A stretch of 32,335 nt of DNA, from contig JAFGIY010000123.1 of assembly GCA_016929335.1 (NCBI GenBank), positions 1 to 32,335 on the forward strand, given 5' to 3'. The notes under the pieces were generated by a model that did no database searches, was not told the origin of the DNA, and saw only the letters and a list, made by a program, of their open reading frames with translations. This stretch comes from Acidobacteriota bacterium. GTDB taxonomy: Bacteria > Acidobacteriota > UBA6911. A program made the translations under genes and the position numbers. Shown in pieces: positions 14,844 through 23,329 of the stretch (the stretch's first letter is position 1; every line of letters begins with the position of its first letter).

Positions 14844-17683
14844 TACTTCAATCTCCAGACTTCGCGGTAGGCCAACCGGTTCAACAGGGTTTTCCGAAGG
14901 AAGGTCTCGGTTGTACCATTCACTCCGGCCATCACATCCAGATTGTTCCGCGGGTATTCAGCCAGGTTGGGAGTCTTCGCTCCCGTCGAGTCCTCGATGT
15001 GCCACGCATTGATCTTTTCACCATCGAAATCATCCACGACAATTTTGAAATACCCGTTCGGTCCTTCAAAAACCGTGTTCTTTTCGTCCAGAATAATCGG
15101 ATTGGCATTATCAAGAATTAATTCATTCAACATGTAACAATGGCCGCATACCTCAGGCCTCACTACGAATCGTGGATCGTCCTTCCAGGGCTGGTCGCGA
15201 TCAATTTTCCTGATCCCGGCGGCAGCATAGAGAGAGACCTGTCCCCCGGCAAAATCGGAGTTCAAATCCAGTTCGATATGAACATCACCATGCTGCAGCA
15301 TGACCCTTTGCTGCGATGGGCTGTATTGAGGAAGAGTATCCAGGATTTCCCCAGTCACCGGCCCCAGCGTCTTCCGTACCAGAATCCGTCCGTTCGCATC
15401 CAGCAGGGCAAGGTTTGCGGTTTTTGCCGCCGAATCGACACGCTCCGCCTTTAAACGATATTGCCCCAGAGCGGTCTCATCCCCCGTTTTCATCAGCAGG
15501 TTCTGCGGCTCCTCATAACTGATTGTGAACGAGTCCATGCCGGGAGTGCCCATCTCGGCGACTTCAATGTAATCGGGACTAATCCAACGCGCGGTCAGGA
15601 ATGTGGCGCCTTCGGCAAACAACTCCGGGAGAGCATAGTTGTCGACGATGGAGGGTGAATCCGTAGGCTTCATGAAACCGGCGTAGCCGCCAAAGTCGGG
15701 GGCGACGATAATGTTTGCTCCCCAGGGATTCCCCGAGTACTTCACTACCCTGAGTACTCCAACCGGCCGCCCGAAAAGTATGAACGAATCCACATATCTC
15801 AGAGCCTTGCTTCCGTCGCCGAGAGGCACATCCTGCCAGAAAAGGAGATTTCCATCCCTCATCGGCTGCTCTTTCCACAGGTCAATTCGAAAATTCTTTT
15901 TTACAACCAGGTAGCTTTGCGTGCTCAGCAGGTAGGCCTTTTTCCCAAAAATGTAGAAGGCCTCTCCGGCTAAAGGACGGACGTTGCGGCCGTTGCGGCT
16001 GGAGTAGTAAAGGCCTCCCGGAGGAATAATGATCTGTTTTTTCCTGTAATCGACATAACTGGCCCTGATAACGATCGCCTCGGAAGAGACCTGTCTTTCA
16101 CCGCTTCTGTTTTCGACATACTTGCGGACCAACCCCTTCATCTTGGGGACAAAAGCGCATCCGGGATCAGGCGCAAACCACTTGGCAGTTTGAACAGCCG
16201 GCGGGAACGACGTAAATTTCGATTTGACGATCGGCACGCCGAAAGTCGGGTCAGCGAGTCTCTGAAGGAACGTATCCTCCATAACGGAAACAACAAGCTC
16301 GCTCATGCCGATAAAGAAATCAATATTCTCCCTGCCCTCCTCCCAAAGAATCAGATTATCCGTTCTGCGAAAAAATGAATCGCGCACATAGCAGGTCTTC
16401 ACGACTTCCGGCTCGATCCGGTTCACCACCAGATTGAAATATTTCCGGTCCCAGATTTCAGAGATTTTTACAGGCCCGGCATAGCTTCTGTTATCGCGGC
16501 TCAGCTCGAACGCATTTCTGTTTTCGAGAACAACTCTCTTCAGCATCCCCGTCATTAAATGCGGTTCCAGCCGGACCAGGTATCGCTCATCCTTTGGCCA
16601 CGGCTCGCCGTCCTTTATCCTGACCAAATCATGATAGATCGCGAACGATATCGTCCCTTCCTTCCATCCGTATGGGACGTCATTGGCCCACGGGGCATAA
16701 TCGGATCCCTTGAACCATGATGGATCGACGATCAACTCAATATGCATATCCAGGTCGAAGAGCGTCAGGCTCATTTTTTCCTGATCCTCGACCTTATATT
16801 GCTGCTGCGTGGCAGGGACCAGAAGCTTGGAGGCAAGCACCTTCTTCCCCGTCCAGTTGCGCACCTCCACCAGGATCCCGTTTTCTTTGCGGAATGCGTA
16901 AATCCTTTTATTCCAGTACCAGCGATAGGTTTCCTGCCGGAGCCCCACAACGTATGGCCGGTCCAGAGAGAAGACCGCTTCCGTTATCCTGGGGTATTCG
17001 ATCTTTGAAAAGACAGCCTCGTCGCGCGATACTTCCTTTGCCTGGATCTTTGTCGATCCATAAAGCGCTGCATCCGACATGAAAAAATCTTTCAGCTGAG
17101 GATTGATTCCATTTCCAACTTCCAGATCGCTCACCTTAACGGGCTTGGGGAAGGAAGTGGAAATCGGCAACTCGATTTGCCATCCGCCCGACGGAGGAAT
17201 CAGGGGAAACTCACCATAGGGTTTGCCGTAATGATCCGTGCTGTACTCGTACCATATCCGATACCCTGAAGAGTCAATGAGAGCTTTTTCACCCCGTTCA
17301 ACCTTCACATCTGTCTTTATCGCCGAGGCGGTCTTCAGACTGAGGAGATACGCCTCCTCGCCAAGAATCAGGAAAGGATCCCGCATTAGAGGTCTGGCGT
17401 CTTCGCTTGTGCTGGACGCATAGAAAAGCCCTCCGGCCGGAACGGATATCTTCCCATCCACGATGGAACTGCCGCGGAGAACGATGCATTCGGCCAGATC
17501 CCTTTCTTGTCCGTACTGATTGTGCATCGTCCTGTTCAGCAGGCCGCCCAGTTGAGGAATATAGGTGGCGTTATCGGCCGGCGGCAGTCCCCGGGTGTTT
17601 TCTTCAGCCGGCGACCAAACCGGGATCAACAGAACGGAAAGCAACGATATGAGAAAAGCCGGTGTCACCTTTTTTGTGATCAT
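14843..17683 (-). CDS. Unknown 946-residue secreted protein made of two homologous halves
   Basis: It has a Sec signal peptide (hydrophobic residues 9-23, likely cleavage near S-P-A-E at 24-27) and no other membrane segment. The halves, about 40-480 and 510-940, are homologous: Y-I-P-Q-L-G-G-L-L-N-R matches F-V-P-K-M-K-G-L-V-R-K; V-P-A-G-G-L-F-Y-A-S matches I-P-P-G-G-L-Y-Y-S-S; A-R-P-L..I-L-G-E-E-A-Y-L-L-S matches V-R-P-L..I-F-G-K-K-A-Y-L-L-S; and both halves repeat H-I-E-L and P-W-x-x-D-x-R-x-x-V-R later. It looks beta-rich. It lies 29 bases after a secreted HhH gene in the run containing the molybdopterin oxidoreductase. I recognise no family or cofactor motif. The ribosome site (TAGGA) is weak. 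Confidence 0.75.
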   Translation of the reverse strand: MITKKVTPAFLISLLSVLLIPVWSPAEENTRGLPPADNATYIPQLGGLLNRTMHNQYGQERDLAECIVLRGSSIVDGKISVPAGGLFYASSTSEDARPLMRDPFLILGEEAYLLSLKTASAIKTDVKVERGEKALIDSSGYRIWYEYSTDHYGKPYGEFPLIPPSGGWQIELPISTSFPKPVKVSDLEVGNGINPQLKDFFMSDAALYGSTKIQAKEVSRDEAVFSKIEYPRITEAVFSLDRPYVVGLRQETYRWYWNKRIYAFRKENGILVEVRNWTGKKVLASKLLVPATQQQYKVEDQEKMSLTLFDLDMHIELIVDPSWFKGSDYAPWANDVPYGWKEGTISFAIYHDLVRIKDGEPWPKDERYLVRLEPHLMTGMLKRVVLENRNAFELSRDNRSYAGPVKISEIWDRKYFNLVVNRIEPEVVKTCYVRDSFFRRTDNLILWEEGRENIDFFIGMSELVVSVMEDTFLQRLADPTFGVPIVKSKFTSFPPAVQTAKWFAPDPGCAFVPKMKGLVRKYVENRSGERQVSSEAIVIRASYVDYRKKQIIIPPGGLYYSSRNGRNVRPLAGEAFYIFGKKAYLLSTQSYLVVKKNFRIDLWKEQPMRDGNLLFWQDVPLGDGSKALRYVDSFILFGRPVGVLRVVKYSGNPWGANIIVAPDFGGYAGFMKPTDSPSIVDNYALPELFAEGATFLTARWISPDYIEVAEMGTPGMDSFTISYEEPQNLLMKTGDETALGQYRLKAERVDSAAKTANLALLDANGRILVRKTLGPVTGEILDTLPQYSPSQQRVMLQHGDVHIELDLNSDFAGGQVSLYAAAGIRKIDRDQPWKDDPRFVVRPEVCGHCYMLNELILDNANPIILDEKNTVFEGPNGYFKIVVDDFDGEKINAWHIEDSTGAKTPNLAEYPRNNLDVMAGVNGTTETFLRKTLLNRLAYREVWRLK

Positions 17684-17712
17684 AATTCCTATATTTCGAT
17701 TTCGTGATGATG

Positions 17713-18060
17713 TCAGCAGGTGCAGTCCTTCCCGCCTATGCCTTCCAGGAGAAGAAACGGCTTGATCCTCCGGAGCAGAGTGCGGTTGAACCCATCGATC
17801 TGAAGAAGCTCTTCAAGAGTCTGGAAATCGCCGTTTTCCTTCCGATATTTAACGATGCTCTTGGCGAGTTCCCGCGTAATCAGAGGAACATTTTTAACGA
17901 GATCCTCTTCGGTTGCCTTGTTGATATTGACGGTTTTGCCTACCAGCGTTTGCGTCTTCGGTTGGGTTTTCGCCTGCTTATCATCAGCCAGACTTGCCAT
18001 GACGAATAAGGCAAACGCCAGGATTATGCATCCTATCCATTTCAGGTATATTGATTTCAT
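17713..18060 (-). CDS. Secreted helix-hairpin-helix (ComEA-like) protein, paralogue 1
   Basis: A 115-residue protein from ATG 18060, chosen for the GAGGTG site 6 bases upstream; a longer frame to 18102 lacks one. Residues 7-25 are a Sec signal. After a Lys/Thr/Gln-rich linker, residues 44-102 form a tandem HhH domain (V-N-I-N-K-A-T-E-E-D-L, I-V-K-Y-R-K-E-N-G-D-F, T-L-E-E-L-L-Q-I-D-G) like the DNA-binding part of ComEA. The end reads G-K-D-C-T-C, an unusual cysteine pair. No other competence gene is near; it sits between the NrfD-type subunit and the two-halved secreted protein. The role may be structural or protein-binding rather than DNA uptake. A second paralogue is at 25482. Confidence 0.78.
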   Translation of the reverse strand: MKSIYLKWIGCIILAFALFVMASLADDKQAKTQPKTQTLVGKTVNINKATEEDLVKNVPLITRELAKSIVKYRKENGDFQTLEELLQIDGFNRTLLRRIKPFLLLEGIGGKDCTC

Positions 18061-18095
18061 TAGTACACCTCTTGTTTTTATTTGAGCTTCTGATA

Positions 18096-18135
18096 ACTCC
18101 AAGGCTCAAAGACTCAAAGACTCTAAGACTCTAAG
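18096..18135. repeat. Short tandem array of CTCAAAGA/CTCTAAGA
   Basis: About four units of an eight-base word (CTCAAAGA twice, then CTCTAAGA-like twice) lie directly after the stop of the NrfD-type gene and before the HhH gene. The words match one arm of the hairpin at 14768-14843. Confidence 0.7.
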
Positions 18136-18136
18136 G

Positions 18137-19036
18137 TCAGATGGCGCCCTGTCCGGCCAGGACCAAAACCAGCCGCAATAAAAAATCCCCGGTTATAAGG
18201 CAGCTGGAGAGCAGCCAGGCGTGGCGCAACTGTTTCTCATTCTTCTGCATTACAAGGACCAAGGGCAGCAGGATGCCGATTCCAACCACCCCGATCCACC
18301 AGATCCATCCGCTCCAACCCGAAAAAAAGCCGAACGCCACCCCACGCGAAGTGGGAGAAGCCACCAGGACGACGAAGAAAATCAGAGCCGTGATCAGGTA
18401 AAGAGGAAGGATCACACGATAGCTGCGTTTTAAAAATTGAAGCGGTTCTTTCATAGCATCCGGGTTTGATTTTCGCAAGGCTGCTATTCCCAGAATCGCC
18501 CCGCCCTCAATTCCAAGCGATAAGGCGGAAAGAAAAAAGAAAAACGGCAGGATCAGGCTTCTCCAGAGGGGAAGAGCGCATGCCGAAAGAAGAACTCCGG
18601 TATAAATCGAAACGCCGAGAGCGAAGGGAATCCCGATCACACCGATTCCTCTTTTCCATTTCTGTCTGCTCCATAGGGAAAGCCTGCCGATCCACGGGAT
18701 TCGCCGTCTTTCGGACGGCGTCAGCCAGAACATGGCGGCCAAAACCGATACCATGAAGAAGATGCTGAGCAGCCAGACGCCTACCGACATCGGCGAGTAG
18801 ATATTCAACACAGTCAACGTCATCCAGAAGCGGGTTTGATATCCGAGATCAAAAACGAGAATCAGCAAGCCGGCCGCGATGGCGAAAGGCGCCAGCAAAA
18901 AAGCCATGCGGGCACATGTTTCCCACCCTTCTCCATTCCTTTTCGAGGTGATCGCCCCGAGGCAGAAGCTCCCGGCTCCCAGGCCGGCGAGGAAGAGGTA
19001 CACGACGATTGGAAAACCCCAGGTCATCTCATTCAT
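18137..19036 (-). CDS. NrfD/PsrC-type membrane subunit of a molybdopterin oxidoreductase
   Basis: A 299-residue membrane protein with about eight hydrophobic helices. ATG 19036 is chosen because it overlaps the stop of the Fe-S subunit gene by 8 bases (ATGAATGA) and is preceded by AGAAGGA; the longer frame would add 73 residues antisense-like in character. The start M-N-E-M-T-W-G-F-P-I-V-V-Y-L-F-L-A-G-L-G-A-G-S-F is characteristic of NrfD/PsrC proteins. These quinone-linked subunits pass electrons between the quinone pool and the Fe-S subunit. With the two genes before it, it makes a complete three-subunit complex anchored in the inner membrane. Confidence 0.85.
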   Translation of the reverse strand: MNEMTWGFPIVVYLFLAGLGAGSFCLGAITSKRNGEGWETCARMAFLLAPFAIAAGLLILVFDLGYQTRFWMTLTVLNIYSPMSVGVWLLSIFFMVSVLAAMFWLTPSERRRIPWIGRLSLWSRQKWKRGIGVIGIPFALGVSIYTGVLLSACALPLWRSLILPFFFFLSALSLGIEGGAILGIAALRKSNPDAMKEPLQFLKRSYRVILPLYLITALIFFVVLVASPTSRGVAFGFFSGWSGWIWWIGVVGIGILLPLVLVMQKNEKQLRHAWLLSSCLITGDFLLRLVLVLAGQGAI

Positions 19037-19688
19037 TGTCCTTCTCCCCGGATTCCACCCTCTTCCACAACCAGGCCAGCAAAAGTCCTCCCGGTAAAAG
19101 TCCTGTAATCCATTTCCAAAGCTGGAAAGAAGTCGCGGTATTGAGAGGCACCGGATCGGGGAGGGAGAAATCTCCCGGTTTGCCCTCAATTTCATAAACC
19201 ATATGAAGACGCGCATTTTTCCCATAAGCCTGAGCGGTGCTTGCTTCCGCCCCATTGCGGAAATAGGTCAAAGCACCTGTGGCGCATTTGGCCACGCAGG
19301 CCGGCCCTTTGCCGTTGTCGATCCGCTGGATGCAGAAGCTGCATTTCCGCATCGTATGATGCGCCGGGCTGAATTTCGGCACATGAAAGGGGCAAGCCTG
19401 GACGCAATAGCCGCATCCGATGCAGCGGCTTCTGACATGCTCTACAACTCCATCGGCCCTTCGATGAAGAGCCCCGGCAGGACAGGCTGAAACGCATGCA
19501 GGATCATTGCAGTGGAAACATGCGGTCGAGATAGAACGAAAATCGCTGGACGGGAATTCACCCGAGATGTGAGACTTCACCCAGCGGAGCTGCAATCCCG
19601 GAGGCATATCATTTTCCAGCTGGCACGCCACCTCGCATGAGTGGCAACAGATGCACTTCTTTGTATCGAAAACAATTAACGGTTCCAT
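19029..19688 (-). CDS. Four-cluster ferredoxin subunit (PsrB/DmsB-type)
   Basis: A 219-residue electron-transfer subunit. Four cysteine sets are visible: C12-C15-C18-C22, C57-C60-C65-C69, C89-C92-C95-C99 and C116-C119-C131-C135, enough for four 4Fe-4S clusters, with an extra C14. A hydrophobic helix at about 193-208 (I-T-G-L-L-P-G-G-L-L-L-A-W-L-W) suggests a C-terminal membrane anchor, as in FdnH-like subunits. It begins 4 bases after the catalytic subunit stop and overlaps the NrfD gene by 8 bases, so the three form a tight operon. It should carry electrons between the NrfD-type subunit and the molybdopterin subunit in the periplasm. Confidence 0.88.
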   Translation of the reverse strand: MEPLIVFDTKKCICCHSCEVACQLENDMPPGLQLRWVKSHISGEFPSSDFRSISTACFHCNDPACVSACPAGALHRRADGVVEHVRSRCIGCGYCVQACPFHVPKFSPAHHTMRKCSFCIQRIDNGKGPACVAKCATGALTYFRNGAEASTAQAYGKNARLHMVYEIEGKPGDFSLPDPVPLNTATSFQLWKWITGLLPGGLLLAWLWKRVESGEKDNE

Positions 19689-19692
19689 TCAA

Positions 19693-21867
19693 TCACACTT
19701 TGATCAGCCTGCACCCAAAGCCATTGTATTGAGCACCCACCAAATCCCAATAGGAAGGAACAATCGTGTTGATGGGCTGCCCTGCATTCCCCTCAAAAGG
19801 AGCGCTGGGCTCGGGATGAGACGGTGTCCAGACAACTCCCGGCATAATCAGTTCACTTAGTCTGACTCTGGCCTTGATTTTTCCCGCTTCAGTCTCCAGA
19901 TAAACCAAATCCCCATCCTTAATACCCAAGCCTCCAGCTGTATCAGGATGAACTTGTACATAATTGCCCTCTGAAAACTGCGCCATGTAAGCCGACCAGT
20001 TTGTCAATGTATGCTGCCAGTGGTGAACGACCTTTCCCTGAATAAAAATCAAAGGAAATTTCGCGGCATTCTCCGCATCGCTCAGCGGCCCACCTTCCGG
20101 TTCGGACCATGCAATAGGGCCCAAAGCGCTGGAACGAAGCTCCACCTTTCCATCGGAGGTTTGAAATCGGCCGTCGGGAAAGAGCGTGCCTTTTGTGCCC
20201 GGATGATCGGCAGACGGGCAGGGCCAGGATATGCCCGTCGGATCCTGCTTCAGGCGATCAAGGGTTAATCCTGCCCAGGTCGGGGCATATTTCCGGAACA
20301 ATTCATAAATATCTTCAGCCTGCTCAACCGGGGGGTAAGTGTCTCCGCAGATCTTTTTGCCTAAGTCGCTATAAAATCGCCAGTCCTCCACCGTCTCTCC
20401 AAGCCCCGGAATCGCCTTCTCTCTCCACACCACCTGGCGCTGGTTTCCATATTGCGATCCGCAGCTCTCGAAAAACATAGTTGCGGGTATTATCAGATGA
20501 GCAAGCTGCGACTCCTCGTCCATAAAGAATCCCCGGTAGACAACGAAATCGACTTTGCCGATGGCTTCTTTTACCCTGTTGGCATCCGAATAGCGTCTGT
20601 AGCTGGAATTCAAGAGGAGGACTTTGACCCTGTTGCGCTCCATGTTATACAGGGTCTTTCTGAAGCTTAAAGCGGATCCCAGATCCGGCGAGCGAAAATG
20701 CTCCTCAAAAATCTCGCTGCCTCCGGGCTTCCCGCCTTGCACATTCATCATCCCTTTGCCGGATCCCGAAAAATTTCCGGTAATCGCCTGGAGTGCGATA
20801 ATCGCCCGCACGGATTGAATGGAGTTTGTATATCGAGAGAGAGACGCGCCCAGCCATATGATGGTTCTCCTGCTGTTTCCGCAACGTCCTGCTAATTCCT
20901 TTATACGCTCTTCCGATATCCTGCAGATCCCGGCTACCTTGCCGGGGGTATAGGGCTCACATGCTTCGACAAGCTCCTTAAAACCATTCACATGGTTTTG
21001 TATATATTCCGAATCATAGCGCTTTTGCTGAATCAGCAGCCGGATCAATCCGAGAGCCAGAGCCCCATCCGTTCCCGGCCTCGGCATCAGTTGTTCATCA
21101 CAGTGATTGCTTGTCGGCGTTCTTCGCGGATCGATGTATAAAACTCTCGCCCCGGCTGCGCGTGCTTTATCAATCCACCTTATATAGACCGGATACGTTT
21201 CGGCAACATTCACACCCCATAAAATCAGCAGCTGCGAATTCAAAGCCTCATCCAACGTAGTGGAGTTGGTTGCAGTTCCCAGGCACAAATCCAGAGCCGC
21301 CCCCGAATTTCCAACGCAGGTATCTCCCGGATGGTAAATATCGGGAAAGCCGGAGAGCTTCATAGCCATGGTAGCGGCCAGTTCGCTTTCGCGAGACTCC
21401 CACATGGGAGCAAAAAACACTACCTGATGAGCATAATCTTCCGGCGAATCTCTTTTGACTTTGAGGATTTTCTCGGCAACAAGATCAACGGCTTCGGTAT
21501 AGGATATTCGTTTCCATCCGCTTCCTTCCCGCTTGAGCGGATATAGAAGCCTATGCGGGCTATAGGTCAGTTCAACCACCGCCTGCGCTTTGGAACACAA
21601 TCCCCCTTTTGTCCAGTAGTTGTCGGGGTCTCCGTAAACATTCACCACGCGACCGTTTTTTACCTGGACCAGTGTTGTGCAGCGCACCTGGCAGAACTGG
21701 CAGCAGCTTTTCACTTCGGTATCAAACTGCATGTCCTGCGCGGCATTCGCAGGAATGCCGACCGCCGGCGGGGCACCCAGAGCCCCGGCGGCAACGGCTC
21801 CTATTTTGAGCAAATCGCGCCTGCTGATTCCACTGCTGCCTGACTGTTGCTTTTCTTCAATCGTCAT
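19693..21867 (-). CDS. Tat-exported molybdopterin oxidoreductase catalytic subunit (PsrA/PhsA/ArrA-like)
   Basis: A 724-residue protein of the DMSO reductase superfamily. ATG 21867 places a Tat signal (I-S-R-R-D-L-L-K-I-G at 14-23) at the N-terminus; the longer frame only translates tandem repeats and the end of the previous gene. The 4Fe-4S motif is C56-x2-C59-x3-C63-x27-C91. The predicted Mo/W ligand region reads G-D-T-C-V-G-N-S-G-A-A with C184, as in polysulfide, thiosulfate and arsenate reductases, not Ser (DMSO reductase) or Asp (NarG). The C-terminal molybdopterin-binding domain contains W-T-P-S-H-P-E-P. No Shine-Dalgarno site is seen; a heptamer array abuts the start. Likely substrates are sulfur or arsenic oxyanions (inference). 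Confidence 0.85.
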   Translation of the reverse strand: MTIEEKQQSGSSGISRRDLLKIGAVAAGALGAPPAVGIPANAAQDMQFDTEVKSCCQFCQVRCTTLVQVKNGRVVNVYGDPDNYWTKGGLCSKAQAVVELTYSPHRLLYPLKREGSGWKRISYTEAVDLVAEKILKVKRDSPEDYAHQVVFFAPMWESRESELAATMAMKLSGFPDIYHPGDTCVGNSGAALDLCLGTATNSTTLDEALNSQLLILWGVNVAETYPVYIRWIDKARAAGARVLYIDPRRTPTSNHCDEQLMPRPGTDGALALGLIRLLIQQKRYDSEYIQNHVNGFKELVEACEPYTPGKVAGICRISEERIKELAGRCGNSRRTIIWLGASLSRYTNSIQSVRAIIALQAITGNFSGSGKGMMNVQGGKPGGSEIFEEHFRSPDLGSALSFRKTLYNMERNRVKVLLLNSSYRRYSDANRVKEAIGKVDFVVYRGFFMDEESQLAHLIIPATMFFESCGSQYGNQRQVVWREKAIPGLGETVEDWRFYSDLGKKICGDTYPPVEQAEDIYELFRKYAPTWAGLTLDRLKQDPTGISWPCPSADHPGTKGTLFPDGRFQTSDGKVELRSSALGPIAWSEPEGGPLSDAENAAKFPLIFIQGKVVHHWQHTLTNWSAYMAQFSEGNYVQVHPDTAGGLGIKDGDLVYLETEAGKIKARVRLSELIMPGVVWTPSHPEPSAPFEGNAGQPINTIVPSYWDLVGAQYNGFGCRLIKV

Positions 21868-21903
21868 TCGTAATTCGTAATTCGTAATTCGTAATTCGTA
21901 ATT
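21866..21903. repeat. Five-copy heptamer tandem repeat (ATTCGTA)
   Basis: ATTCGTA is repeated five times, followed by ATT, filling nearly the whole gap between the ASST-type gene and the molybdopterin subunit. The start codon of the latter lies on the edge of the array, so the array occupies the position of its ribosome-binding site. Confidence 0.9.
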
Positions 21904-21905
21904 TC

Positions 21906-23303
21906 CTACTGAGTGGTAACCCTCTTCTTCGACTTGGGAATAGGGATCACCGCTTTTTCGATCGGCTTGCCGGCTTGCGGGACCCAGTCGTAGGGAAGAC
22001 GGTAAGCGCGATAAACGCCGTTTTGAGTTTCTTTTGGATCCGCAAAAAACGCAGAAACATATTCCCACACGATCTCATGCCCGGTCGTCACTTCGAATAT
22101 GCGCCCGTCAGCTCCCTCATCGATCAGGGTGTTCCCGTTGGGCAGCCGTTGCGCGGAGCTGATGTAATGACTGAAAAAACTGGGATCGTTGAATCCTGCC
22201 GTACTCGGCAAATACTGCCACACCACATCAAGCGTTACCGGATTGAACTCAACCACGCGCGAATTGGTACGGATGGCATTGCCCACCCCTGTGGGAGCTC
22301 CCGGATTGGGATCTCCATAGCCGCCCGCTCCGCCATTGTCGAAGACGAGGATATTGCCGGCGCCGGGCAGCCCCTTCGGAATCATGTGGGCATGATGCTG
22401 GCCGACAATCTGGCCGAGCTTGCGGAGTTCCGCAGAAGCGGCGAAATCGGGCCCGACCTTCCAAACAATCTTGCCGGTCTTTTTATCAATGATCCAGATG
22501 ACGTTGATCTGGCGTCCATCCACAATGATGTTTTCCGGATGGAAACGCTGGTCGCCCTGATCATAGAACCTATTCGGGCCAAGGACGGACATGGAGTTGA
22601 TGTGCGCCCAATCGGCCGCTCCGCGCATGGAATTCCAGTTCGGATTTCGATAAAGCGCGTTCTTGGCGGCTTCGCTGAAATCCAGTTCATCAAAATGGTC
22701 ACTGGTCAACCATTCCCATACAACCTTTCCATCCCATGTGACTTCATAAATGTAATCATCTTCCAGCAGACGGTTGGAGATTCTGGGATTGGTTACATTC
22801 TTGTGAGCCAGAACAATGGTATTACCGCCTTTTGTTTTGGGCTCCATGCCCGGAACAAAATAGCCTGCGGGATTTCCCTCCCGCTGGTAGTCATGATGCT
22901 GCCTGGCGCTCCAATACGCAGGTTTGTCCGGATCCCTGATCTCTTCTGCACGGTTGAATCTCCAGACGATATTATCGTTCCAGTCTGCCTGAACCAAAGC
23001 CGTGCTGTCCTGGTGAAGCGGCCTCGTCCCGATATATCCCATCACATATCCGCCGGGAAGGATTCGGGCGGGGAATCCCGATACGTCTTTCCACTGCTTG
23101 ACGACATTGCCGTTCATGTCAATCAGGGTGGCCTCGCCCGTCACCTTGGCCGAAAATATCGTGAAACCATTCCAGCATTTATCCGGCTGATACATCGTCG
23201 TACCGGTCGGATATACCGTATGGCTGGCATAGGTCATTACCGCCAGTAATGCCACGAAGCATGCCCCGAGTGCCCCTGTACAAGTTTTCATGTCCTTTTT
23301 CAC
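21906..23303 (-). CDS. Secreted arylsulfotransferase-type (ASST) beta-propeller protein 1
   Basis: A 465-residue protein with a Sec signal (residues 8-26, cleavage near T-Y-A-S). The start is GTG 23303 or ATG 23291; neither has an ideal ribosome site. Repeating blades of the type x-x-D-x-x-G-x-I/V-V-W-x-F/W are seen throughout (N-D-N-I-V-W-R-F, D-G-K-V-V-W-E-W, T-G-K-I-V-W-K-V, T-L-D-V-V-W-Q-Y, H-E-I-V-W-E-Y) with N-G-N-T-L-I-D-E, typical of the Arylsulfotran/ASST propeller. A G-Q-H-H-A-H-M segment supplies candidate active-site histidines. ASST enzymes move sulfate between phenolic esters in the periplasm; many members lack shown activity. A phosphatase-superfamily gene precedes it by 26 bases and the molybdopterin subunit follows by 38. 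Confidence 0.8.
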   Translation of the reverse strand: MKKDMKTCTGALGACFVALLAVMTYASHTVYPTGTTMYQPDKCWNGFTIFSAKVTGEATLIDMNGNVVKQWKDVSGFPARILPGGYVMGYIGTRPLHQDSTALVQADWNDNIVWRFNRAEEIRDPDKPAYWSARQHHDYQREGNPAGYFVPGMEPKTKGGNTIVLAHKNVTNPRISNRLLEDDYIYEVTWDGKVVWEWLTSDHFDELDFSEAAKNALYRNPNWNSMRGAADWAHINSMSVLGPNRFYDQGDQRFHPENIIVDGRQINVIWIIDKKTGKIVWKVGPDFAASAELRKLGQIVGQHHAHMIPKGLPGAGNILVFDNGGAGGYGDPNPGAPTGVGNAIRTNSRVVEFNPVTLDVVWQYLPSTAGFNDPSFFSHYISSAQRLPNGNTLIDEGADGRIFEVTTGHEIVWEYVSAFFADPKETQNGVYRAYRLPYDWVPQAGKPIEKAVIPIPKSKKRVTTQ

Positions 23304-23329
23304 CCGATTTCAAAAGTACGCCATGAAAC

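Noticed and set aside
17713..18060. ComEA competence protein as evidence of a DNA-uptake locus
   Set aside because: No comEC or pilus genes are near and the tail is atypical; kept only as a ComEA-like HhH protein.
21866..21903. Repeat array as a possible CRISPR
   Set aside because: Units are seven bases with no spacers and no cas genes nearby; it is a simple tandem repeat.
21975..23249. 424-codon + strand open frame
   Set aside because: It lies exactly opposite the ASST-type gene, which has a signal peptide and propeller motifs; the antisense frame has no recognisable domain.
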